64,000 nucleotides of DNA from J054 sp965223095 (GCA_965223095.1 OZ244979.1:3224001-3288000); one strand, 5' to 3'; counted from the first letter of the stretch, positions 53,735-63,688 are shown. Notes: generated from the sequence alone by a model not told the origin. Numbers and translations: made by a program.

Positions 53735-54110
53735 GGCTGCGATTTTATCCCCATCAGTCGGATTCTATCTGCTATTTCCGTAAGAATCGTGGGGTCGTCG
53801 ATGGTGGCTGGCGCGCGGAAACCCGCCACGGGGCCGACTGTTTAGTGCAACCAGCACGATGGCATCGTCAGCTAACTCATTCTCGGGACCATTGACACCG
53901 GCCTTCAGCAGCAAGACACTCCGCGGCGCCGGGTCCCTCAGCGTTGCTTTTATCCCTGTAACCGCCGATTCGGCCACGTCGGTCGGCGAGTAAACCCTCT
54001 TCAATAACCCCGTTGAACAACCGGTGACCGGCGACATTGATGACCGAGCGACAGAAGATTCGGCAGACCCTTTGCCGCGCATATCTAGGTCGGGTCCATG
54101 GCCCGTGCAT
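53735..54110 (-). pseudogene. frameshifted C-terminal relic of an acetyl/propionyl-CoA synthetase (AcsA/PrpE-like)
   Basis: No intact gene, but three minus-strand frames in order match the C-terminal lobe of acyl-CoA synthetases. One frame has SVINVAGHRLFNGVIEE, as in DDVINVAGHRLSTGAIEE. The next has DVAESAVTGIKATL and VLLLKAGVNGPENEL, as in HPDVAECAVIGV and FVVLKAGVNRP. The last has PATIDDPTILTEIADRI, as near the end of PrpE. The segment with the acetylated Lys (PKTRSGKI) is deleted. Frameshifts and deletions make it a dead gene. Confidence 0.82.
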
Positions 54111-54170
54111 GTCGTTAAGAAATAGCTTCGTCAATGCAACAAATAGAAAGCTATCGATCCAATGCAGGCC

Positions 54171-55118
54171 CTAATTTTTGACCTGTAAAACAATCTTTCC
54201 CCTAGCGCGTTCGGTCTGACTACGCTCATGGGCCGCGCGTACCTCCGTCAGTGGATAGACACTATCGATCACTGAGATCAATTTTTCCTGCCTCGTCCAG
54301 TCGGCCAGAATTTTTAAGTCCGCTGCCGTTGGCGCCCACACCAAAAAGTAACCTCCCCTTGGCTTGATTTCTGTTTGTCCTTTAAGAAAGAAATCAATGT
54401 TTTCCACGGGCACCAAAGTCATATAGACGCCTTCGGCTGCCAGTCGTTCTCGGGCCTCGGAGTACTTGAACACGCCAACGGCATCGTAAATCACATCCCA
54501 AGACTGACCGGTTTCAAGAGGATCTTGTGTTTGGTAGTCAATCAAGTCATCCGCGCCCAAGCCGCCGACCAGATCGAAGTTCTTGCCGCTGCAAACCGCT
54601 GTGACATGGGCGCCCATGTTCTTAGCGATTTGCAGCGCATAAACGCCAACACCACCCGATGCACCGTTAATGAGCACTCTTTGGCCCGGCTGAACGCGCC
54701 CTACATCTCGCAAACCGTTTAGAGCAGTCAATGCCGCCAGCGGTATGGCTGCTGCTTCCTCGTGACTAAGATTTTTAGGTTTCGGAACTGTGGTGTTGGC
54801 ATTTAAGGCGACATACTCCGCATAGCACCCGCCGGCCCTAACATCCGAACGGGCAAAAACCAAATCTCCCGGCTCGAACCCCTCGACATTCTTACCAACA
54901 TCCGCTACCACACCCGATGCATCGAAGCCCAAAATCATCGGAAAATCTTCACCATACCTGGTACTCATCAAGCCGTTACGAATTTTCCAATCGATGGGAT
55001 TGATGCTCGCGGCAACCACTTCGACCAATAGCTGCCCCGGGCCTATTTTTGGTGTCGGTAGATCACTGACTTCCATGACTGATGATGGTCCAAATTTATT
55101 TAGGACGGCGGCCCGCAT
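54171..55118 (-). CDS. zinc-independent medium-chain reductase (quinone oxidoreductase/zeta-crystallin-like)
   Basis: 315 residues from ATG 55118, with GAGGAGG upstream. The MDR fold shows INPIDWKIRNG, ILGFDASGVV, GDLVFARSD and the NADP-binding INGASGGVGVYALQIAKNMGA. Catalytic zinc ligands are absent, as in quinone reductases. It would reduce an enone or quinone with NADPH. It flanks the acyl-CoA synthetase relic on the same strand. Confidence 0.88.
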   Translation of the reverse strand: MRAAVLNKFGPSSVMEVSDLPTPKIGPGQLLVEVVAASINPIDWKIRNGLMSTRYGEDFPMILGFDASGVVADVGKNVEGFEPGDLVFARSDVRAGGCYAEYVALNANTTVPKPKNLSHEEAAAIPLAALTALNGLRDVGRVQPGQRVLINGASGGVGVYALQIAKNMGAHVTAVCSGKNFDLVGGLGADDLIDYQTQDPLETGQSWDVIYDAVGVFKYSEARERLAAEGVYMTLVPVENIDFFLKGQTEIKPRGGYFLVWAPTAADLKILADWTRQEKLISVIDSVYPLTEVRAAHERSQTERARGKIVLQVKN

Positions 55119-55405
55119 GACAAACCTCCTCAGTGAGTCGGGTTTTAGTAAACCTCGGCAGTTACGCAGTCGACGAGAAACTGTAGCCTAGTGACTCCGA
55201 CCTCGCGCATCGCCCTCAGTAAGGCATCATAGAGTACTAGCGAGCATCCTTTATAGCGCAAAAGGTCCTGATCGAGGCAAGGTTTTTCGCTACTGACCAA
55301 TCTTGTGAGCAGGCTGGCGCAAACTATGTACACATGGGACCATAGGCTGGGTCTCGACAATTGGAGCCGCGATAATTTTCTCGGCAAGGTTTACAACAGG
55401 TTGCC

Positions 55406-55969
55406 GTGCACTATCTCGCCAGGTTTATCAAGCAACGTCTAAATCTACGCCACTTTCTGCCGCTATTGTTTGCCGCGCTGGCCACGACCTGGTTTGGTTT
55501 ATTCTGGTCGGTTGATCGCTTCAAGCAATTGAGCAACGGACTCAGCTTTCTCGACATGCAACCCTGGCTGAACACGCAAAGCTTATTTGAACAAATACGT
55601 GGCTATTCTCAAGAAACCATTCACTTTTACCTGGGCTGGTCTTTGTTCGACTATGTCTGGCCTTTTGTTACATTCACGACCATGCTGTTTATCAGCGCCT
55701 GGCTCTTTCAATCTCTGCCACCGCGCGCACAGCATTGGTTTGTTGCTTTGGTCAGTAGCGCCTATTTAACTGTACTCATGGATTGGCTCGAAAATATCGG
55801 CTTTGCAATGCTGGTTGTCGGACTGCCCGCTGAACCGCTGTGGCTTGCCCGGGTAACTTTAGGACTCCATGCTGCCAAGCTGTCCTTTAATCTGATCTTC
55901 AATTTGGGTTTTTGGATTCTGTTGTTAGCCGCAACGGCAGCCAGGCTGCGCAACAAGCCTGGAAACTAG
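55406..55969 (+). CDS. membrane protein of unknown function upstream of the Nramp gene
   Basis: 187 residues from GTG 55406. Four likely membrane helices (FLPLLFAALATTWFGLFW, FDYVWPFVTFTTMLFISAW, WFVALVSSAYLTVLMDWL, and a C-terminal LSFNLIFNLGFWILLLAATAA). No family recognised. It ends 25 bases before the Nramp gene and is likely co-transcribed with it. Confidence 0.65.
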   Translation: MHYLARFIKQRLNLRHFLPLLFAALATTWFGLFWSVDRFKQLSNGLSFLDMQPWLNTQSLFEQIRGYSQETIHFYLGWSLFDYVWPFVTFTTMLFISAWLFQSLPPRAQHWFVALVSSAYLTVLMDWLENIGFAMLVVGLPAEPLWLARVTLGLHAAKLSFNLIFNLGFWILLLAATAARLRNKPGN

Positions 55970-55994
55970 GCATGTCCTACCCCAACTCAGCGGC

Positions 55995-57386
55995 GTGAAA
56001 ATGTCAGCCCAAGAAACCCGTGAGGCACCACGCAAATTTAGCGAGGTGTTGCGCTATCTAGGTCCTGGCCTCATCGTGGCGGCCGGCCTCGTCGGTTCCG
56101 GCGAGCTCATCGCCACAACAAATGCGGGCGCCAAAGCTGGCATCGGTTTGCTGTGGGTTATTGTGCTTGGCTGTGTCATCAAGGTGTTCGTCCAGGTCGA
56201 ATTGGCTCGCTATGCCGTTAGTAGCAACGAAACTACCCTAAGAACCCTAAACCGGATTCCCGGTCCAGGTTGGCATCTTAACTGGCTCGTCTGGCTCTGG
56301 TTGATCATGATGATGACGACCTATGGCATGTTGGGTGGCATCCTCGGTGGCGTTGGTCAGGCCCTATCCATGGCCATACCCATCACGGGTGACTACGCAA
56401 GGCTTTTGACTAATGATGAGGCCCAAGCCGCGCAGGATCCCAAATATTGGGCAAGCCTGGTGGCCGTCGGCACATCCTTACTCCTGTTTTTCGGCCGTTA
56501 CAAAGTATTAGAAACTGTCTGCGTCGGCCTGGTACTGTGCTTCACCGTGATCACCGTCGGCAACGCCATGGCGCTACAAGCCACCGGCTTTGCCGTACCA
56601 GCCGCCGACATACTCAAGGGGCTGTGGTTCAGTTGGCCAGATGATCCCCACGTGTGGCTCACCGCACTAGCCGCCTTCGGCATCATCGGCGTCGGTGGCA
56701 CGGATCTGATTATCTACCCATACTGGTGCCTAGAACGCGGCTACGCTGCTTATATTGGCAGCGATTCCAAGAACGCCAATTGGGCGTCACGCGCAAACGC
56801 CTGGATCCGCGTCATGAAAATTGACGCCTTTATCTCACTGGGCATCTACACCTGCACAACGGTGGCATTCTTTTTTATCGGCGCCGCCGTTCTACATGCC
56901 GAAGGCGGCAGCATCAATGGCGTGCAAATGATCGCAAGCTTAGCGACCGCCTATCTACCGGTTTTCGGTAGCTATGCGAAAGCCTTGCTCATTGCCGGTG
57001 CTCTCGCGGTTCTGTACTCCTCATTTCTCGTCGCCAATGCAGGTGCAGCACGACTGTTTACCGATTGTCTGACCATCACAGGTTTATTGCGCGAGACCCC
57101 GGCAAGTCAGGAACGTTCCTTGGCGGCTTTGTCACTGCTACTGCCGCTGGCTTGCTTGCTCATCTTTCTAACCGGTTGGAACCCGCTAAGGTTGATCGTC
57201 TTGGGTGGTTTAGTGCAGTCCTTGGTTCTACCGGCCATCGGCTTTAGCGCACTCTACATGCGTTTCAAGCTAACCGATCAGCGCTTACGCCCAGGCCCAT
57301 TGTGGGATACCGCATTGCTCTTATCCTGCTTAAGCTTACTCACCGTGGGCTTATTCAGCCTTTACCAAATTTTCGGTAGCATTTAG
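55995..57386 (+). CDS. Nramp-family divalent metal transporter, atypical (no DPGN motif)
   Basis: 463 residues from GTG 55995 (ATG 56001 is also possible). Eleven or so helices. The helix-1 motif DPGN of classic manganese/iron Nramp proteins is replaced by GSGE (34-37, VGSGELIATT). Helix 6 carries VGGTDLIIYPYW where MPH is usual. This matches a divergent subgroup, so ion choice may differ, for example toward Mg2+ or another ion. It is the second gene after the small membrane protein. Confidence 0.88.
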   Translation: MKMSAQETREAPRKFSEVLRYLGPGLIVAAGLVGSGELIATTNAGAKAGIGLLWVIVLGCVIKVFVQVELARYAVSSNETTLRTLNRIPGPGWHLNWLVWLWLIMMMTTYGMLGGILGGVGQALSMAIPITGDYARLLTNDEAQAAQDPKYWASLVAVGTSLLLFFGRYKVLETVCVGLVLCFTVITVGNAMALQATGFAVPAADILKGLWFSWPDDPHVWLTALAAFGIIGVGGTDLIIYPYWCLERGYAAYIGSDSKNANWASRANAWIRVMKIDAFISLGIYTCTTVAFFFIGAAVLHAEGGSINGVQMIASLATAYLPVFGSYAKALLIAGALAVLYSSFLVANAGAARLFTDCLTITGLLRETPASQERSLAALSLLLPLACLLIFLTGWNPLRLIVLGGLVQSLVLPAIGFSALYMRFKLTDQRLRPGPLWDTALLLSCLSLLTVGLFSLYQIFGSI

Positions 57387-57452
57387 AGGGTTTCGGTAGG
57401 TCACAAAAAAATAGTAAACGAATTCGCAGTTGATCTAGGGGAGGATGAGCGT

Positions 57453-57890
57453 ATGCCCACGAGCAGCAATCTCAGCAAAGACAAGCGAGCTGTCGCCAAA
57501 TTGGTGAAGAATGTCTTCACCGCCTACCAAACCTTTGAGCCGTCACGCGTGGATTTGTGTGACGCACCCGAATGCACCATCTGGGATCTGTTTGAACCGG
57601 ATCTAGTCCGCGGCGGCAGTGCGGCCCGGGAAGAATTTCGCAAACAAGACATGTCGGACTCGGCCAAACGCGGCCCCCTCAGCATCAACATCGAGGAACC
57701 CATCATTGATATCTATGATGATGTGGCTGTCGCCCGTTACTATCTGGACTACGAATTCAAACCCCCCGGCGCATTAGCCGGCCGTGTCCGCATTACGACG
57801 GTTGCCAGACGAATAGACGGCGAATGGCGACGTGTTCATCACCACGAGGGCGTCGTGCCCACCGGCCGACCACCGATGGCAGAGGCTTAG
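57453..57890 (+). CDS. NTF2-fold (SnoaL-like) protein
   Basis: 145 residues from ATG 57453, with GGGGAGG upstream. Helix pattern KLVKNVFTAYQTFE and strands EEPIIDIYDDVAVARYYLDYEF and VRITTVARRIDGEWRRVHHHEG fit the SnoaL/DUF4440 cone. It may bind a hydrophobic ligand or act as an isomerase; the function is open. It lies 66 bases after the Nramp stop. Confidence 0.78.
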   Translation: MPTSSNLSKDKRAVAKLVKNVFTAYQTFEPSRVDLCDAPECTIWDLFEPDLVRGGSAAREEFRKQDMSDSAKRGPLSINIEEPIIDIYDDVAVARYYLDYEFKPPGALAGRVRITTVARRIDGEWRRVHHHEGVVPTGRPPMAEA

Positions 57891-57976
57891 TAATTATTCA
57901 AATTATCGATCCGACCCAGGCCTCACCGATGGCCTCGCCACGGCATAGTGCAGCTGCCTCGAAGAACAACGATGTT

Positions 57977-59284
57977 CTACTCCGCAGACGTCGTATTCGC
58001 TGCTTCCGCAAGGTCACGAAGAATCAAATTCGGTAAATAAGCGTTATCCCACTCAGGGGATTTGGGCGCTTGGCCGCCGGTGCGAAGAATAACAAGCTCC
58101 CTCGACGGCACGATGTAGACCACTTGGTTCGCGTTGCCATCGAACAGAAACAAATCCTCAGCTAGATAAGGCTCGCTGTGAAAGCTACCGAGTTCTGGAA
58201 AACGATCCGGGTTCGCCGCACCCCGCCGCTCGGTATAGGGCTCACCGACGTAGACGCCCATGCCGGCATGGGGATTCTGCGGCGTGGGCGTGCGCATAGC
58301 GCGAACGTAATCGCTGGGCAGCAATTGCCGACCAAGCCAATTGCCGTCATTCAATAAGAGAACTGCTAATCGCAACCAAGACTCCGCCGGAAGTTTCATG
58401 CAGCAACCCGCATGCGCGAGCCCGCCTTTGCGAGTCGTCCACACTTCACCACCCGATGCGCCGATGGGTTGCAGTACTTGTTGGGATACCCATGCCGCAT
58501 AACGAGTATTCGTGGCGCGCTCGATCAGTACAGCAACAAGATCAGCGGTCGCATTTGAATACTCATAACGCGTGCCGGGCTCGTCAACCAATGGGTACTC
58601 ATTGATGATGATGTCGTCATGGCGAGGATGTAGATAGGCGCGACTCAAGACACTGTCGGCTTCCATGTCCGGCGACTGCGGCAACAGCCCGCTGCGCATG
58701 TCAAGCAAGTGTCGAACTTTTATACTGGCCTTTTTCGTACCCTGCCACTCAGTAATGAAATCGGCCACCGATTGATCCAGCGAATCGACATGTCCCTCGG
58801 CAATAGCACGGCCAACAGCAATCACACTTAGCGGTTTTGCCAGGGAACGTGAAACTATCAACGTTCTTGAATCTACATCACCAAAGTACTCAGCCAATTC
58901 CAATTGTCCCTCTCGCCAAATCATCAAAGCGCTGGAATTGTTCGCCGCGGCGTAGGCCGATGCCGCCTCAATCGCGGAGCTGGAAAGTGCTTTCACCACT
59001 GCCTGCGGCAGCGGCGAGTAAGCCGGCGCGCCCTCGACGGTCTCTAAAATATCGTAGAGCTGGAGGCCCTCACCGCGACGACCGGCGCCTTCCATCAGCA
59101 ATTCGAAACGCTGACGGTATAGGGCCTCATCAGCCTCGCTATAAACGCGTGGTGTGGCAGGCGCCGCTGTGGGTTCCACCATGCTCGTCTCACGCTCACA
59201 ACCCAGGCTCAGGACGAGCAAGCCCATCGCGGTGATCACCGCCAGGCGAAGTCTAAAACACGATCCCTGTAAAAGCGCCTGCAT
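57977..59284 (-). CDS. beta-lactamase-family serine hydrolase (class C-like), lipoprotein
   Basis: 435 residues from ATG 59284; a GTG at 59308 is the other option. A lipoprotein signal (LLVLSLGC, Cys near 29) anchors it outside the inner membrane. The active site has SLAK within VSRSLAKPLSVIA (the nucleophile Ser with the Lys three residues on), a YEYSNA motif, and late ILRTGGQ in place of KTG. It resembles EstB/6-aminohexanoate-dimer hydrolases rather than true beta-lactamases. Confidence 0.88.
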   Translation of the reverse strand: MQALLQGSCFRLRLAVITAMGLLVLSLGCERETSMVEPTAAPATPRVYSEADEALYRQRFELLMEGAGRRGEGLQLYDILETVEGAPAYSPLPQAVVKALSSSAIEAASAYAAANNSSALMIWREGQLELAEYFGDVDSRTLIVSRSLAKPLSVIAVGRAIAEGHVDSLDQSVADFITEWQGTKKASIKVRHLLDMRSGLLPQSPDMEADSVLSRAYLHPRHDDIIINEYPLVDEPGTRYEYSNATADLVAVLIERATNTRYAAWVSQQVLQPIGASGGEVWTTRKGGLAHAGCCMKLPAESWLRLAVLLLNDGNWLGRQLLPSDYVRAMRTPTPQNPHAGMGVYVGEPYTERRGAANPDRFPELGSFHSEPYLAEDLFLFDGNANQVVYIVPSRELVILRTGGQAPKSPEWDNAYLPNLILRDLAEAANTTSAE

Positions 59285-59336
59285 GGGGTGAAGCTTAAGC
59301 GTCTCCACGGCCGAATGCTATTGAAACTTCACGGCC

Positions 59337-60020
59337 TTAACTGTGACTGGTGATCGAACTGCGATTGACACGCAGAAATTCACGGACAGCTTGCCCATAG
59401 GTATCCAATAGCTGGCCACACTCGTTGTGACCTTGCATTGCCTGCCACCAAACCGCCAAGCGACCGTTACCCAATGTCGGGTCGGAGATTTGTTCAAAAT
59501 CAGGAAACCCGAGCTGCTGCAAAAGCTTTATATACGGTCCCAAAGCGCAATCACCTAAAGTAGGTTCCCGTCGAACACAAAATGGCCCCGGACCCATGTA
59601 AAACTCCAGTGCATTGAATGCCTTTGCAAACCGCGCGGCAATGGCGGCCACGGCCAAATCATCTCTCCCCGTTAGCTCTAGTTGCGGCAGCATGGCGTCA
59701 AAGCCGGGTGAAACGTAGAGGTCCGTAATCCGCGCCACCAGGCGAGAAGTGGCGCGTTCGTTAGGACTGCTTGGCAAACCTGGCAACTGCGGAAAGGCAT
59801 CCTCAAGATATTCACAAATGACCTCGGATTCTGGAATCATCTCGCCGTGGACCGTGAGCCCAGGCACCTTACCCAGTGGGTTCAGTTCATGATAAGCCGC
59901 CGAGCGCGGATTGCCCCCGGGCACCGGCGGGGTTTCTAGGTCAAGACCCTTCAGTCGCGCGTACATGATGACGCGTGTCACGTAGGGGGACGCGGGATCC
60001 CCATAAAGCTGTAGTGACAC
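59337..60020 (-). CDS. glutathione S-transferase
   Basis: 227 residues from ATG 60020. The N-terminal thioredoxin fold (LQLYGDPASPYVTRVIMYARL) ends with NPLGKVPGLTVHGEMIPESEVICEYLED, the typical GSH-binding site (residues Pro and Glu-Ser). The C-terminal helical domain follows. It conjugates or isomerises electrophiles with glutathione. Confidence 0.9.
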   Translation of the reverse strand: MSLQLYGDPASPYVTRVIMYARLKGLDLETPPVPGGNPRSAAYHELNPLGKVPGLTVHGEMIPESEVICEYLEDAFPQLPGLPSSPNERATSRLVARITDLYVSPGFDAMLPQLELTGRDDLAVAAIAARFAKAFNALEFYMGPGPFCVRREPTLGDCALGPYIKLLQQLGFPDFEQISDPTLGNGRLAVWWQAMQGHNECGQLLDTYGQAVREFLRVNRSSITSHS

Positions 60021-60194
60021 GACCTAGCCTCCCCTTAGGCAGATGACAATGGCATCGCCAATGAGACAAGCGGGGCCAAACAAAATACGGCACATCGTCG
60101 CTATTGAACAACGTGGTTTCGGTATTATCTTCACATTACAAGCCGGTTGGGGCGACGACTTTGAGCATAGCAACACTTTGCAAAGGCTGGCGTC

Positions 60195-61055
60195 ATGAGT
60201 AGGCAATTCGGGCAAATCTCCCAGGTGCTGATGTGCCCGCCTAAGTATTTTTCGGTGGATTACGTCATCAATCCCTGGATGGCCGATAACATTGGGAATC
60301 TTGACCTAGAAATCGCCTGGCGACAATGGGAAAGCCTTCGCGGAGCCCTGGAAGCACGCGTCGAGGTAATCCTATTAGAACCACAAGCAGGGCTGCCTGA
60401 CATGGTGTTTACGGCAAACGCCGGTATTTCCATCGGCCGGAATGCCGTCCCCAGTCACTTCATGCCCCTGGAGCGTCGGGGGGAAGAGCCGCACTTTAAG
60501 AGCTGGTTCCGATCACAAGGCTTCAAGCTCTACCCCCTGCCTGATGACGTTGGCTTTGAAGGCCAGGGCGATTGTTTATTGGATAGCAGCGGGCAGTGGC
60601 TTTGGACTTCAGCGGGCCCACGCACGGAATCTACCGCCTACCGACATTTGGAAGATTGCTTCGGCCTTGAGATCGTGACGCTAAAGTTGGTGGACCCCCG
60701 CTTCTACCACATGGATACCTGCCTTACGGTCCTCAATGACGGCTGGCTCATGTATTTCCCGGGCGCCTTCGACGTTGAATCCTTAGGGAAAATACGAAGT
60801 CGAACCGAAGCCAGCAAGAGAATCGAACTCTCGGAGGCGGATGCGGCCCGGTTTAGTTGCAACGCGGTCAATATCGGCCAGGACATTTTTCTGCACGATG
60901 CCTCAGCAGCTTTGCGCGAAGAATTGTTGCGCGCGGGATTTACAGTGCACATCACGCCGCTAGGCGAATTTCTCAAGGCCGGCGGATCCGCGAAATGCCT
61001 TACATTGCTACTCTATGATTGGCATGAACACCAATATGCGGACGGGGCAAAATAG
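60195..61055 (+). CDS. arginine-deiminase-fold amidinohydrolase (DDAH-like)
   Basis: 286 residues from ATG 60195. MVFTANAG (about 70-77), GFEGQGDCL (about 120-128), FYHMDTCLTVL (His near 170) and GGSAKCLTL (catalytic Cys near 268) are the conserved dimethylarginine dimethylaminohydrolase/amidinotransferase motifs. It would hydrolyse a guanidino compound such as dimethylarginine or arginine to a ureido product. Confidence 0.9.
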   Translation: MSRQFGQISQVLMCPPKYFSVDYVINPWMADNIGNLDLEIAWRQWESLRGALEARVEVILLEPQAGLPDMVFTANAGISIGRNAVPSHFMPLERRGEEPHFKSWFRSQGFKLYPLPDDVGFEGQGDCLLDSSGQWLWTSAGPRTESTAYRHLEDCFGLEIVTLKLVDPRFYHMDTCLTVLNDGWLMYFPGAFDVESLGKIRSRTEASKRIELSEADAARFSCNAVNIGQDIFLHDASAALREELLRAGFTVHITPLGEFLKAGGSAKCLTLLLYDWHEHQYADGAK

Positions 61056-61166
61056 AATCAGGCGGGCACTCATTGCAGCATGTCGAAGGTCGACGACGTG
61101 CTTGGCAGCTACACCGCAAGCTCAAGCCACCTACACCAGTTACCGACAATAGGCCGGCGGCAACCC

Positions 61167-62024
61167 CTAAGCCGAGAATTTATCGGCGTTGTCCGCCACG
61201 AATTGCGCCAGGGACCTGGGCGGTCGGCCCAGTAGCTTCTGGACCATATCCGTGGTGTGATCAATAGAACCTGCAGCAATGGCGATAAATTCTTTGCACA
61301 CCGCATCGACGCGCCACTCGGGCAAACCGACGGAACGCAGGCGGGATTCAAATTCCGCCATGGGCTGATCAACATACTTGATGTCACGGCCCAATACCTC
61401 AGAGAAGCGTTGGGCAATATCGTCAAAGGTCAAGAGTTCCGGACCGGTCAGATCATAACTTTTATTCTCATGGCCAGGCTCGGTAAATACATGCAAGACG
61501 ACCTCTGCCACGTCGCGCAAATCGGTCGTGGCGACGGTTCCCTGGCCGGCCGGCATCACGATTTGGTTTTGTTCGCGAATCCTCGCGGCGGAACCTTCGA
61601 AAATCTGCATGAAGAAGCTCGGCCGAATCATGGTCCAGGCCATGCCGGACTGACGGATATGTTCTTCCGCAGCCACATGCATTTGCGTAATCGGATTCAA
61701 GTTTTCCGGTACCGACTCAATTGAAGACAGATACGCTATGTGCTGAACACCCGCGGCCGCGGCCGCGTCGGTAAATTGATTTTCTAAGCGAAGTTGGTCT
61801 TCACCATTGGGCATGATGAGAAACGTTTGGGTGATGCCAGCCAAGGCTTTCGCCAAGAAATCACGATCCCCAATATCCCCACAAACAATGTCGGCACCCA
61901 GTTCCTCGAGCGGGCCCGCCTTTTTCGGGTTGCGGACTAAAGCGCTAAAGGGCACATCTGCCGCCGCCAACTGGCGAGCCGTGGCAAGCCCAGTCTTACC
62001 CGCAGCACCTGTGATTAGAATCAT
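61167..62024 (-). CDS. NmrA-like NAD(P)-binding atypical SDR
   Basis: 285 residues from ATG 62024. The N-terminal LITGAAGKTGLATARQL is the NAD(P) loop, and GADIVCGDIGDRDFLAKAL and IAYLSSIESVPENLNPITQMHVAAEEHI follow, as in NmrA-type sensors and quinone-reductase-like SDRs. The catalytic YxxxK is absent. It may act as a redox sensor or a NADPH-dependent reductase. A second, partial relative begins at 63815. Confidence 0.85.
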   Translation of the reverse strand: MILITGAAGKTGLATARQLAAADVPFSALVRNPKKAGPLEELGADIVCGDIGDRDFLAKALAGITQTFLIMPNGEDQLRLENQFTDAAAAAGVQHIAYLSSIESVPENLNPITQMHVAAEEHIRQSGMAWTMIRPSFFMQIFEGSAARIREQNQIVMPAGQGTVATTDLRDVAEVVLHVFTEPGHENKSYDLTGPELLTFDDIAQRFSEVLGRDIKYVDQPMAEFESRLRSVGLPEWRVDAVCKEFIAIAAGSIDHTTDMVQKLLGRPPRSLAQFVADNADKFSA

Positions 62025-62062
62025 GAGCAGCCATACCTCATAAGCAGGATCCCTCTATTTTA

Positions 62063-63106
62063 CTAGGGAGCATCGGTTTCAAAACAAGCGTCCTCGGTGC
62101 GCGGATCATCATCGGCGGGGCATACGATACCTTCCGCGGCCACCCACAGCGGCGTACCGGCAACTAATAATGTGTGGACGGCGTGATAACCTTCGATCCC
62201 CGCCACCGCCAAATCATTCAGGGGATTGACGATCACATCCAACTTACCGTCTTGCACCGCTTTATCGCAGGCGGTCAGGTCATTCACGTACTTCGTTTTT
62301 ACCGTGTGCTTAGGCATAAAAGCCTTCGCCGTTTGTGTTGTCAGCGGACCTGCGCAAACTCGTACGTCCGGCCGGGCGATGAGATCATTCAAGCTGTTGA
62401 TTTCATCCACCAACTCAGACTTCTTCGGAATGTGAATAAACTGGCTGGACGCGCTCATGGTGCAGCTAAACCGCCGGGATTTTCGACGCCGTAACTCTTG
62501 CGTGTTACCGCCCACAGCATTGAGCTGAGAAATAAAGTCAATCTTGTTGTCCACCAGCAACGAGGTTGCGGGTAACCGGCCGGGCGGCAACACTACATTC
62601 TCCACTTTTAACTCGACGCCATAGTGCTCACCGATCATCTTAAGGACTTCGGCCTGATAGGCCTGACTAATGCTGGAAAAATACCAAGACGTGTTTTGCG
62701 GATTCTCTGGCACACCTTGGGTAAGTTGCCGGATCACACCAGTCTCTAGAATATCCTTGAACAGACCCACCGGTTTCTCAGGCCAGTGCGCCAGTTCCGG
62801 CTGCGGCAAACAATCTACCAGGCGAACCATGTAACTTTTCGCAGCGCCTGGTTGATTCGGCGGCTGCATGGCCACTATTTCTTGATCTTTGCCACTGGCG
62901 ACTATCCGCACCCATGCCGCATCGAATGCGCGAATCAACTGTTCGCGACCCCGCGCGATTTCAGCCGGCGACCAGTCGCCAGAACGCACCGGTAACTCAT
63001 CAATCTTTGAGGCTTTTGCGCCACCGTGGGCACCCGCCATGGCTGTACAAGCGTTGAGGAAAAGGGTCATAGCCAACAGCAGACCACGCGAATTCAGAAC
63101 ACTCAT
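62063..63106 (-). CDS. extracellular substrate-binding lipoprotein (family 3, cyclohexadienyl-dehydratase-like)
   Basis: 347 residues from ATG 63106, with GGGAG eight bases upstream; GTG 63115 is not better. A lipobox (LFLNAC, Cys near 20) marks it as a lipoprotein. The binding-protein fold of family 3 shows VDNKIDFISQLNAVG and PKKSELVDEINSLNDL and AVQDGKLDVIVNPLND. It may bind an amino acid or an organic acid, or act as a dehydratase. No ABC permease is adjacent. Confidence 0.75.
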   Translation of the reverse strand: MSVLNSRGLLLAMTLFLNACTAMAGAHGGAKASKIDELPVRSGDWSPAEIARGREQLIRAFDAAWVRIVASGKDQEIVAMQPPNQPGAAKSYMVRLVDCLPQPELAHWPEKPVGLFKDILETGVIRQLTQGVPENPQNTSWYFSSISQAYQAEVLKMIGEHYGVELKVENVVLPPGRLPATSLLVDNKIDFISQLNAVGGNTQELRRRKSRRFSCTMSASSQFIHIPKKSELVDEINSLNDLIARPDVRVCAGPLTTQTAKAFMPKHTVKTKYVNDLTACDKAVQDGKLDVIVNPLNDLAVAGIEGYHAVHTLLVAGTPLWVAAEGIVCPADDDPRTEDACFETDAP

Positions 63107-63322
63107 GCGAAACACTCCCTCAAGCGTATAAATTCCAGTTCAGCAACACCCCCAGGGCCGCGAAAGAGCCTGTGGGAAGGCGCATCAATGATGCCATGAA
63201 TAACACTGATACCGACCCGGATTCATGACCCGGGGCTGCGGTGACTACTCTATGGTCTGTGATGCTCAAACAATGAGCAAAGGCAATGGCAGCGGAATTT
63301 TCTAGCGATAATCTTAAAAATT

Positions 63323-63688
63323 CTAAGCTTGTTCTAGGATGGGAAAACTCCAGGAGCGGCACAGCTTACCATCGGCAAACTCATAGAGGCCCAGAGATCG
63401 CGTTGTCTTGGTTCCATCGTCGGTTTCAAAACTATCGATCTCGACTGCGACGACCAGGTTGCCATAGGCGCGCACGTCCTCAACTCGCGAACTGGCATAG
63501 CCGCTGGCCGCAAACATTCCGGTCAGCGCCTGCTCTACCTGTTCCCGACCCTGCGCACGCAAGCGCGGGCCTTCCGGCCGAACCTCGTAGGACGTATAGT
63601 CTTCTGCCAAATTCGCAAGCAATTTCGCCAGGTCTTTCTGGTTATAGGCTTTTGTCTGTTCGTGCACGCGTTGCACAAGCTCATTCAT
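63323..63688 (-). CDS. NTF2-fold (SnoaL-like) protein
   Basis: 121 residues from ATG 63688, with GGGAG eight bases upstream; longer frames to 63892 run into the divergent gene. QTKAYNQKDLAKLLANLAEDY and VVAVEIDSFETDDGTKTTRSLGLYEFADGKL fit a SnoaL-like domain. The function is unknown. It diverges from the SDR gene at 63815. Confidence 0.8.
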   Translation of the reverse strand: MNELVQRVHEQTKAYNQKDLAKLLANLAEDYTSYEVRPEGPRLRAQGREQVEQALTGMFAASGYASSRVEDVRAYGNLVVAVEIDSFETDDGTKTTRSLGLYEFADGKLCRSWSFPILEQA

